Positions 55,284 to 64,000 of a stretch of DNA of 64,000 nt are shown here, in pieces. Under the pieces are notes generated by a model that was not told the DNA's origin, did not search any database, and worked only from the letters and a program-made list of their open reading frames with translations. Source of the stretch: Isoetes taiwanensis (Eukaryota > Streptophyta > Lycopodiopsida > Isoetales > Isoetaceae); contig JAJEKV010000017.1 of NCBI GenBank assembly GCA_021234155.1, forward strand, positions 17,248,372 through 17,312,371, given 5' to 3'. Made by a program: the position numbers and the translations under genes. The number at the start of each line of letters is the position of its first letter. Position 1 is the stretch's first letter.

Positions 55284-56777
55284 CATACCATTTGGCTTGG
55301 ACATTAATGCTAGGGCAATTTGGGCAGAGACATTACAGAATCTTAAGCAGCATTTGAACTGGTGGAGGGGAAGTAAACTCACCATGGCTGATAGGATTTT
55401 GGTAGCCAAGTCAGTGCTCTGTAGCACTCATGTTTACGCAACCTCCTGCATACTTGTGCCAAAAAGTGTGGTTAAGGAGTTGGATGACACCATTCGCAAT
55501 TTTATTTGGGAAGGGAATGAGGAGGGGGCTACAGTGAAGGTCGCATGGTGGAAGTGTGTGCGTCCCAGACAGGCAGGGGGCTTTGGTATACTTGATATGT
55601 CGTTGCACACGAAGGTTCTGGTGTCGAAATTCATTTGGCAGTTGCTGCAGGAGCAACAATCCCCAGGTTTGGCTATGTTGGCACAGTCGCTTTGTCACTC
55701 TATTGTGTTTAGGAAGCCAGCAGTTCCAGCTCAGTTGCCATGGGCTCTGTTTGAGGATTTGCGGTCATTCCCTCATGCTTCGCCTTTTCTTAAGGGTCTC
55801 CTGAAGGCCTGGAAGGTGGTCAAGGTTCTCTTTTCATTGGACCCTAGCAGGTGTATGGTAGCCTCATCGCCCTTTCTCTGGGTACCCTTGGACTCTGCAT
55901 ACACCCAGGTACTCAGCACCGATGGATTGCTGCAGGGGTAACATCCATTTGTGACTAGTATTGGGTCATCTGGCGCCGTGGGAGTTTTTTAGGGAAAGAT
56001 TTGGCCTTCGGCAGTGGGACATACGGACTTGGGCCAGAATTGCCAATGCTATTCCATTGCAGTTGTCTTCTCAAGTCAATCGGATTTGGAAGTCGCATAG
56101 TGGATTTGATGCATCTCAGTTTGTAGCATCGGCTTATGGGCTCCTAGCGCTTCAGAACACGTTGCCGCCTTCGGATAAGTGGTCGCTTAAGCTTCCAGGG
56201 AGTAAGTGGCCCGTCATGTGGAAGTGGGCGTGGAATCCATTGCCTCCTCCTAAAATCCCTACCCTTTTGTGGCAGATCTTGCACCGTAGCCTTAGGGTAA
56301 ATGTCCGAGTCCACAGGTTCAAGCCTCAGGTAGCGAAAATATGCCCTTTATATGGGAGGCGACATGAGACCATTGAGCACTGCTTTGTCCTATGCACAGA
56401 GGTAGGGGCAGCTTGGTCCTGGGTGAGAGCCCTCTTTGGGACTTCAATATGCAATCAGAAGATTCTCTTGGGAGTCATTTATGCAGAGCTTGGCTTTTGT
56501 GGCTGATTTGGAAAAGACGGAGAGCGAAGGTCTTTCAGAATGCAGTGCTTAGCCCTTTTCGGTTGGTTCCGATCTTGAGGCATAAGTTGTGGCAGGCTTA
56601 CCAAGTCTCAAGCTTGTCTGGCACAGTTAAGCGGGAAATTTGATCGACATTCCTACAGATTGTGGATCATGATGGGCGCTTCATTTCTTAGCACCACACT
56701 TATCATTGTACTTGATCGCATTCTAGTGGTTTAATATATTCTTATATTCTTCAAAAAAAAAAAAAAAAAAAAAAAAA
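55284..56777 (+). mobile_element. L1-type LINE, 5'-truncated, in gag of C
   Basis: The C-terminal part of an L1 ORF2: GIPFGLDINARAIWAETLQNLKQHLNWWRGSKLTMADRILVAKSVL, then WWKCVRPRQAGGFGILDM. A zf-RVT-like region follows near 56,220-56,420 (PKIPTLLWQILHRSLRVN, CPLYGRRHETIEHCFVLC). One frameshift near 55,940. Poly(A) at 56,753-56,777. Target duplication TCGAAGGG at 55,276-55,283 and 56,778-56,785, both within C gag. Confidence 0.93.
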
Positions 56778-56785
56778 TCGAAGGG

Positions 56786-57224
56786 TTACATCTCTCAGAT
56801 CATATATGTGGCAATCTGCCAAAACTCAGACGTATAAACTAAAGCTGAATGAGAACCTTGCTTGAGGTTGCCAAGCTTGATAACTCTTGTTCACTATCTC
56901 GGTGTCTCCAAAGCATTCAAGTTCAGTAGTGAATGCGGCAAAATTCTGCAACAACTCGGGGTCTCCCTCTCCAACAAGGGGGCAAACCAACTTAAAGCTG
57001 ATCCAAAAAGCAGGAAGCCAACTAGGCAACTGTTCACAATCCATGGGATACCTGTGAGGGTGGAGCTGAATAACAAGCCGAATATGATTCAAGAAACCCC
57101 GAAGCTTGAATCTAGTACCATCAAATTTTTTCGGCAAACTAATCTTAGGTTCTGATGGACTCCTCGCAGAGCTAGAGGCTGATTCATGAGATGCAACACG
57201 TTCTCTGAGCTCTTTGTTATCCAA
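56786..57224 (-). pseudogene. gag: Element C gag, N-terminal part
   Basis: Reads MDNKELRERVASHESASSSARSP, then ISLPKKFDGTRFKLRGFLNHIRLVIQLHPHRYP, a shifted SWFAPLLERE segment, then QNFAAFTTELECFGDTE. This is the capsid of fungal-type (Tf1/sushi/Tcn1-like) chromoviruses. It is interrupted at 56,785 by the LINE. Confidence 0.87.
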
Positions 57225-57514
57225 CTACAATTGCTGACATACTTGAACAAATTATTGGACTTGCTGTAATAAAGTCAAAACCTCCTTTATAGAGATGAAA
57301 TCACCAATTATGAGCAAATAAATGCTTAAGATCAGAGCAGGCAAGAACTGGTAAGTGATTCCGGTTCAAACTGTCATGAGCCTACGTGAAAACAAGGAAA
57401 ATACACGAAAAGAAATACGAAAAAAATACGTCAAGATCAGCAAAGAAGCTGATATATGATGAAGAAACAAGAATATCATGCCTTGAAGGCAAACATGGAC
57501 TCGAGAATAGATGG

Positions 57515-58668
57515 ATCATGAGGATCCCACGCTCTCTCCAGAAAAGCTTCACTCACGCCGTCGCCAGTTTCTCCGTGAGGTCCGTGACTATACCATGGTT
57601 GCAGGCCATCTGTACAAACGCGGCAAAGACATGGTCCTGCATCGATGTGTTCTCCCTCACGAGGTGCCCGAAATCGTTTGACAAGCCCATGAAGGCCTTG
57701 GTGGTGGTCATTTCAATGGTGACACCACGGCACGCAAAATTCTTCTTGCCGGCTACTTTTGGCCCACGCTCTTCAGGGATGCCCACGCTCACACCCACAG
57801 TGTGATGTCTGTCAGCGTGTGGGTCGGCCCACGGCCCATGACGCTCTTCCTTTGACGCCGGTTGCCACCCTGCTACCCTTCAGCAAGTGGCGCATGGACT
57901 TTGTGGGGCCCATGGATCCTCCTGCGAGGCACACCCGTGCCCGCTATATTTTGGTTCTCACGGATTATGCTACCAAATGGGCAGAGGCCTGTGCACTTCC
58001 TGACGACACTGCTGCCAGTACGGCCAAAGTACTTTACATGTATATCATCACGCATTTTGGTTGTCCAACGGAACTCGTCAGTGATCGTGGAGTTCATTTT
58101 GTCAATCACACCATCAAAGAGCTGACGGATTATTTGCATATACATCACATAAAAAGCACCCCTTACTATCCTCAAGGGAATGGTTTGGCTGAAAGCACTA
58201 ACAAGACTCTTATTACTATTCTGAAGAAAATATGTGATGCTTCTCGTACGGATTGGCAAGACAAACTACACACAGTTCTTTGGGCTTACAACACAAGTTT
58301 CAAAATTGCTACTGGCCACACTCCTTTCAAGCTGGTATATGGCCAAGAGGCTCTCATGCCCTTTGAATATATTCTTCCGACTCTTCGTTTCCAACTGGCC
58401 ACAGCACATAATCCACCTGCAGCCCTTCAAGAGCGTGTTTATCAACTTGAGCAGTTAGACGAACTTCGCCGCGATGCTTATCTTCGCGTCCTTACTGGGC
58501 AACAGTTGAGGAAATCATGGCATGACAAACACCTCAAAGTAAAGCAGTTTAAAGAAGGAGATTTGGAAAAAAAATTCCAGGCAAGTTAAAATTTCGGTGG
58601 CTTGGTCCATATCAGATTCTTCAAGTTGTGCAACCAAGTGTTTTCAAACTCGCTGAGTTAGATGGCAC
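57515..58668 (+). pseudogene. pol: Family B integrase fragment (possibly the missing part of B0)
   Basis: Integrase with a clean frame from 57,759: CDVCQRVGRPTAHDALPL, D in KWRMDFVGPM, D in VSDRGVHF, E in NGLAESTNKT, so all three catalytic residues are present and the YYPQGNG Gln is intact. The HHCC start (57,520-57,760) is frameshifted. A short internal deletion in the C-terminal module (EGDLEKKFQ) ends the frame. The fragment starts at DPTLS, within some 15 residues of where B0 stops at 38,160 (QQYLLT), with element C lying between them; it may be the rest of B0, although it is better preserved. Confidence 0.85.
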
Positions 58669-59400
58669 ACCCCAAAGGGGCCATTTTTTTTAGAAACCAT
58701 TATAGTTTATACTTTCGATTAAATCCCCCCTAAAACCCCCTTTCGTTCAGGTGCATATTCACAAGAGGGATGACGTAGAGCAGCGAGAGTTGTTGGATGG
58801 GCATATCCAAGAGTTATTCATCGATTTGAACCGTACATAGCAATCCTTATTTTTAGGGTCTACAAATTGAGGTGTGTTTCCAACTTGCAGGACACCATCT
58901 GAGAATGATGATCATAAACAACCTACATATGAAAGATCTCCAGAAAAGAATCCTATAGTGTTGTGGATGTGTGTGCTTGATCAAGGTAACTATATAATCG
59001 ATAATCAAAGTCCACCAATTGTGAGAGTTTTCCTAATTAAAAGAGGTGGGTGACCAAAAAAAGGCTTAGGTATAGAACATGATTATATCCAGACTTTCGC
59101 AATTTGAATGTGATAAAACACAAGGTTTCACATGTTCTTTCTTATAGTTAAGAGATAGTTCTTTATCAATTCTACAATGACGTATACCTTATGGAAATAA
59201 TCTTTTATTCTAATACGACAATATCATTTATAAGATTGTTCATTCATTGCAAAAGCTGTAGTATAGATAATCATAATTATAGATTGGCACAATTTAAACA
59301 ATATTAGCATTAAACAACTCAATAGGCAGACAATGATATAAGACAACTGAATATTGTTTTTCTTTTTTTTTTTTTAAATCAAAATAATGACATACAAACT
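58669..59400. other. No recognisable feature
   Basis: AT-rich sequence without a supported gene or repeat. Confidence 0.5.
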
Positions 59401-59439
59401 AATTTAATGGAATGATTGCTCGGCTCATTTGTTAGATAA

Positions 59440-59760
59440 ACTTATATAATTCCTTTGAATTTAAAAGATATTAAAGATATGCCAAGTTGGATACTTGTTG
59501 TACTAGAAAATATTGTATATTGTCAATTGTCGGGTTAGAGGCGTGGCATTAAATGGTTCATATGCTTGAAAAACACATTAATATTTTCTAGCATTTTTTT
59601 AGACAATTTGCAAAATTTCCTTTAAATTTAAAAAAATTATTTCAAAGATATACCAATTTGCATATTCCTTCTATTGTATATTCCCAATGGGGTTAGGTAC
59701 GTGGCATGAAATGGTCCATATATGCCTGAAACAATTAACATTTGCTAGCATATTAATGCC
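59440..59760. repeat. Diverged tandem duplication upstream of the peptide gene
   Basis: Two consecutive copies of about 150-160 bp: TTCCTTTGAATTTAAAAGAT...CGTGGCATTAAATGGTTCAT...TTTTCTAGCAT and TTCCTTTAAATTTAAAAAAA...CGTGGCATGAAATGGTCCAT...TTTGCTAGCAT. The second ends about 40 bp before the ATG at 59,790, so it may be a duplicated promoter module. Confidence 0.65.
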
Positions 59761-59789
59761 ATGTGTGTTGTTGCACTAAACCGAAAGCT

Positions 59790-60053
59790 ATGGATTCAAA
59801 GATATGTGTTATGATGGTGGTGATGATTTTGTTGACAGTTCATTCAAGCATAGGTACGTGCATTTACCAATTATGTTCTTCTTGTGTTATCTGAAGGTTT
59901 ATACATTTCATTTTTTCAGCTCAAAACAAAACGAATGTTGAATACGTGCAACTATCAAGTCGGCAAGCTACTTTTCACCGACTACTACTTTTGGATCAAG
60001 ATTATAATGGTCCTGTTCATAGCAAGCCCTCACCTGGAGGACCGAGAGCTTAA
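59790..60053 (+). CDS. Putative small secreted peptide precursor with a CLE-like end (two exons)
   Basis: Exon 1 (59,790-59,853) encodes MDSKICVMMVVMILLTVHSS, a typical signal peptide. A GTACGT donor and TTTTTTCAG acceptor bound a 66-bp AT-rich intron (59,854-59,919). Exon 2 continues in frame: QNKTNVEYVQLSSRQATFHR, then LLLLDQDYNGPVHSKPSP, GGPRA and TAA at 60,053. Total 65 residues. The size, signal peptide and C-terminal KPSPGGP resemble CLE peptide precursors (core R-x-S-P-G-G-P), but the last CLE residues (DP-x-HN) are absent. The DYNGP could alternatively be a Tyr-sulfation motif as in PSY/RGF peptides. The intron is at the short end for plants. It is the only candidate host gene I see; it may be a decayed copy. 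Confidence 0.45.
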
Positions 60054-61010
60054 ACTTCTAGTGTCTATTGCTTCGTTATTTACAATATAACTTGAATGGG
60101 CATCAAACTTAATCTTTGAAGTGCAACGATAAGCAAATTTCTATATTCTTTTTCTTTGCTAGTGACTATGTGAAAAGATGGATTAGACTATATCTTTACA
60201 TCTACAAGAAATTTATCGCGGCCGACGCGAACATTTCCTTTATTCAAAACTGTGCAGTTGGACCCCAGTTAATGTCCAACATTTTCTATTGCAATACCCA
60301 AGTGATTATGGATTAATATGAAGCAACTTAGTAGGATCTTATTATATCCTAACTTTAATTTAAAAATTACAAAGTACAATATTTAGTTTAGTCTTTTAAA
60401 AAGTTGGTCAATATTTTTTATTATTGAAGGTTCATGTGTTCACAAACATCAATTAGAATTATCAATTTGCAGAACTGAAGATGCCTCATCATCACTAGAA
60501 TGATATTTTTGCGAATAATATAAATTACGAAATAAATCTAAGAGGAGCTCCAATACAACATCTTTCGACACAAAGGCTGGTGAGTAACCAAAGATGCTCA
60601 TCCACCATCCATGAAAGTAATCTAGATTTATAGTCTTCTTTCATCTGTGCCATGTCTGCAAATCAAAATATAATTGCAAATTAACTCAAATGTTAGCTAT
60701 AGTTTCACACAACGATAGAATCCACATACGCATTATGCCAAGATTAAGGAGCATTGGTCCCTAAATAATGAAGAAAGCAACCATGGTTTATAAACAACAC
60801 ATTTGCAACATGTATGAACTGATTAAAGAGCATCTGTGGCGATGAGGCATTCGATCTAGTAACACTATTTCATATGTAGAAAAAAAGTTTCGAATCTAAC
60901 CAAAGAGGATGAAGTGGCTCTTACAAATCACATTGAGAAGCATGTGTTGACCCAAGAAGATTATGACTAGGATGTGTGGCCAGAATGGGTAATAAAGTAT
61001 TAACCAAAGT
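60054..61010. other. No recognisable feature
   Basis: AT-rich, no supported frame or repeat. Could include a 3' UTR of the peptide gene. Confidence 0.5.
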
Positions 61011-61960
61011 GCTGTTAGATGGGGGATCACCACTTAATGTGATGTCTCATCACATTATGAGATATTATGTGGTCTGGATATTGATAAGAAGAAGAAGAGA
61101 TTTTAACCCTAAAATCCTTTTCTAATACTAAAATTAACCCTATGGGAATTGTGACTAATGTGCCAATTGATGTAGAAGGAATTATTGTGGCCGCTAATTT
61201 TATGGTGGTTGCATTTGAAGGTATTGATGAAAAATCTGATATTTATGACCTACTTTTGGGAAGAAAATGGTTGTCCACAATGGATGCAAGACCTGTATGA
61301 TCAAAAGGAGAATGCACCATATCCAATGGGAAAACGAAGGCAACTCTCTACAACAAAGTTGGAGAATTTGAAGCTCTAAACTTCATTAAAGAGGATATTT
61401 TGGTACCAAATTCCTGTGGTGAGTATGAGCTTGCTGCCTCTGATCAAATATCAAAGCCAAAACTGTCCATGGAGGTGAACTTGTCTAAAGGTGAAAATTT
61501 TTCTTTTTTATGGTTTGATGGAGGTGTTTCTAAAAGGTTGAGTGTGGCTTCTTCTGCTGCAATTCACAAAGATTCTTCCAATAGATTGTTGGATAAAGTA
61601 GGCAGGATTTTCCCTAATATTACTTCTAACATGGTAGAGTATAAAGTTCTTATAGTAGCTTTGCAAGAAGCCAAGCATCTAGGTATAAACAACATTGTTA
61701 TTTTTTGTGACTCATAATTGGTTTGTAGACAGGTCTTGGGAGAATATCAAGCAAAAAATGAACACATGATCTTGCTAAGAGATAAGGAATTGGAAGAATA
61801 GGCAGGTTTTGACTCTTGGAAATTGTGCCACGTGCCAAGAGAACAAAATTGTGAAGCAGATGCATTGTGTAGGAGTGTTCTGCTTGAACACTTAGCTGAA
61901 GGAGCAATAAAGGAGGAGGACTTAGAAAAGCATGATCTGCAACCGCTGTATTGTTGAACC
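61011..61960 (+). pseudogene. Ty3 protease joined to archaeal-type RNase H (RT missing)
   Basis: Protease: VLLDGGSPLNVMSHH near 61,010 (DGGS type), then VPIDVEGIIVAANFMVV and SDIYDLLLGRKWLSTMDA. After a TGA at about 61,300 the same frame runs through a linker (CTISNGKTKATLYNKVGEF) into an RNase H with D in FDGGVSKRL, E in SNMVEYKVLIVAL, D in IFCDS and D in NCEADALC. One TAA at 61,715-61,717 sits in the usual DSQLV Gln codon. The EYxALIxAL and VPREQNxxAD style is that of the second, archaeal-type RNase H of Tat elements. No RT lies between them. It is a different element from family B. Confidence 0.75.
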
Positions 61961-63013
61961 TGGTTCCCCATCCAGGCCAACACCCATATAATTTCATCTG
62001 AATACCATAGCCAAAAATCAAGACTTGCAACAAGATTTATCTTTCAACAAGATTTATCTTCCATTAAAAGGAACTAAATACAAAATACAACAAGAAACTC
62101 CCTTGCAAGGGCCTTCAACATAAGGATGAGGAGGCTGCCACCCTCCTCATATGAGCATTGCCACCATGCTCCAATGAAGAAACGTGAAGGGAAGAGGAGG
62201 AGATAGTATCTCCTCAACACATTTAAGGTTTTTTCCAATAAATCTTAGCCAACCATTGCATCCCACCTCTTCATCATAACCTTCCATTTTGCCTCTTCAT
62301 CTTAACCTTCAATTTCCACCACTTAATCCCAACCCTTAAAATCAACCATTATAATATGCCCCAATTATGTTGGCCTACAAAAACATGTTGAACCACTTGT
62401 GGTTCAACATTATGCCCCAAAAAGATGCGGGGCGGCCCCCTCGGCCCAACACATAATATAGCACTTAAAGATACATTATGAAGTACACATAAATGAGCTG
62501 GGCACATCCACACGCCCGCACTGGCTACTTTGGCTATGGACCACGTGTGGATAACCATACTCAACAAGTCCAAGAAAGGTACTCCCAACATTCGCACTGG
62601 CTACTGTGGCTCTGGTCCACGCAGAAGTAACCCTCCTTGGCAAAATAATATAATAAAGTTCTATAAAATAGCATCATTAGTGCATGTCATACATTGGCAA
62701 AACCTTAGGGTGTCCCAACAAGAACCATGGGGTGCCCAACAAAACCATGGGGAATATCCGCAATAGCAAACAAACGGTGGGGGCAATGGTTGAAGTGTTG
62801 CACAAAACCGTGGGGTGCCCCAAAAATAATTGGCTCTAAAATAATGTTTCTGCAATGATAAGATAGAAAAAAGAGGAAAATAAAACTCTTAGGGTTAGGG
62901 CATGCGATTGGAATGCATCAGGAAGGCAGGCGGTGGATCGGAAGAGGCAAAAATAGAATGAGGTAACTTATGGCAGAGTAAACAGTGGCGATGCAGATGT
63001 AAGATTTGGCTAT
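61961..63013. other. Non-coding stretch before the A-type LTR
   Basis: No gene seen. It contains a perfect 12-bp-arm palindrome (62,385-62,410), a repeated GGCTACT-TGGCT-TGG-CCACG motif (62,522-62,550 and 62,598-62,622) and repeated ACCATGGGGTGCCC-like words near 62,720-62,820. Confidence 0.5.
62385..62410. repeat. Perfect palindrome
   Basis: ATGTTGAACCAC-TT-GTGGTTCAACAT: 12-bp arms, 2-bp centre, flanked on both sides by TATGCCCC. Confidence 0.7.
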
Positions 63014-64000
63014 TGTGACGTTCCAGTACGATATACGGTCTCAAGACATTATACCGCATGCTGCCGCCACGAAATCCGCATACCGGCCGTCCGGTCGGCG
63101 GTAATGCCGACGTATACCCAAGCAAGGACGTCCTAGGGGGCAACTTGCAATGGTGCACACACTTAGCAATGCGCGCACCTTTAGACCTTTAACCCATTAA
63201 AGGTAGACCAAGGGTCATGGAAAACCCTAAACCTAACTGATAGCCTACAAAAGGCATCAAACCCTAACATTCCCCTTTTCACCCACAGACCTTCCGAGCT
63301 CCAATTCGCGCGCCTGAGGAGTCAATTCCAACTCCCACGATCTGCCTGTGCGCCCCAGCTAGTCAGATCTCCTTTCCGACCGCATCTCGAGCGTAAGCGC
63401 AACATGGACGCCAATTGAGGAGGAGTGAACCCGGGGATCAGGTATTTAGTCGATTGAATAGCATAAACCTTATTCCAGCCGAAACCAAGAGGGTTTAGCC
63501 TATTAAATCACCCCTAGTAGCCAAGAAGATCCCGAGATTGACTCTAACTAAAGAACCTAACTCTATGTATGATATAGATTAGTCTTATTCTTTAGTTCTA
63601 TGATGATGTGATGGACGGATGAATTCTGTGAACTCACTGTATTGGGAAGGGGGTTAGAGACTTGAAGCTTAGTAGATGATGCCCCTAGATAGTCCCTCTT
63701 AGTGCATTACTAGATTTCGGCTGTGTGGTACAAGAACCCCACCGGTTGTGGGTGGAGGGGCCAGGACCGGCTTAGAATGAGGTTCGTGTTCGACCCTTGA
63801 CCGATCCCTATGGTGTGTTAGTTTCTACCGGGGATCGAGTGACTAGGTCTAATGGCTTGCCACCGAGTGTGGGTAGGGCATGGGCTCGACACCCGTGGGG
63901 TGGAGTTCACCTTCCCAATGGGTTAAGTCGAATAAGGGCAAGTGGTCCTCTAGTCACCTTGGGTCAGCATGTAGATCTGGAGGGAGCGATCTCTACCGCC
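63014..64000 (+). repeat. Third A-family LTR, cut by the window edge
   Basis: Starts TGTGACGTTCCAGTACGATATACGG and follows the A LTR with clear divergence (GGGGGCAACTTGCAATGG, AACCCTAAC, GGGGATCAGGTATTTAGTCG, TGGGTTAAGTCGAATAAGGGC). No polypurine tract precedes it, so it is a 5' LTR or solo LTR in plus orientation. Whether an ORF1 of the histone type follows lies outside the window. Confidence 0.88.

Overview
The window is repeat-dominated nuclear DNA of a land plant. I see no rRNA, no tRNA, no CRISPR and no bacterial gene. The evidence is plant-type LTR retrotransposons (initiator-Met and Asp primer sites), CACTA, hAT-like and Helitron transposons, an L1-type LINE and canonical GT-AG splice sites. 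A fungal-type (Tcn1-like) chromovirus hints at a seed-free plant such as a fern or lycophyte, or a gymnosperm; that placement is inference.

Most of 0.3-58.7 kb is one nested stack of elements. Family B is a Tat/Athila-like Ty3 element with a gag of three zinc knuckles, a DGGS protease, an FxDD reverse transcriptase, no chromodomain and a 3' ORF. Copies are B0 (330-3,462 and 38,160-38,994), B1 (3,463-8,249 and 38,995-40,337) and B2 (16,253-19,849 and 46,640-54,571). Family A is a large chromovirus with 1.65-kb LTRs. A lies inside B2. A second, divergent member, A-prime, is a fragment inside B1. Element C (fungal-type chromovirus) is split into pieces at 54.6-57.2, 19.9-20.1, 28.2-30.6 and 37.8-38.0 kb by B2, a LINE, a CACTA element and other insertions.

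Three element-target junction pairs lie in opposite orientation about 30-36 kb apart, yet have matching 5-bp target duplications: CTCGT, GCAGC and GCTGC. All three are explained by a single inversion of about 35.3 kb (8,250-43,540).

The most striking content is in family A. Upstream of gag it carries two extra genes. ORF1 encodes a histone H3-like protein: it begins MARTKQTARK, exactly the H3 N-terminal tail, and after about 300 extra residues ends in an H3 histone fold that stops, as H3 does, right after GER-x. The tail is kept in A-prime with six of eleven codons changed, all silently. ORF2 is an unrecognised protein of about 507 codons with a strongly acidic stretch. Each extra gene in A has its own TATA box about 105-114 bp before the ATG and, further upstream, a pair of 67-bp double palindromes about 200 bp apart. 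A-prime has the same layout with palindromes of unrelated sequence. All copies seen here are broken by stops or frameshifts.

The 20-38 kb segment holds two or three CACTA elements, one carrying a 3.5-kb array of a 19-bp satellite, plus a hAT-like MITE, a foldback element, a Helitron and a short poly(A) retroposon. The 58.7-64 kb end is different: a possible two-exon small secreted-peptide gene with a CLE-like end (59,790-60,053), a protease-RNase H remnant (61.0-61.95 kb) and the start of another A-type LTR (63,014 to the window edge).
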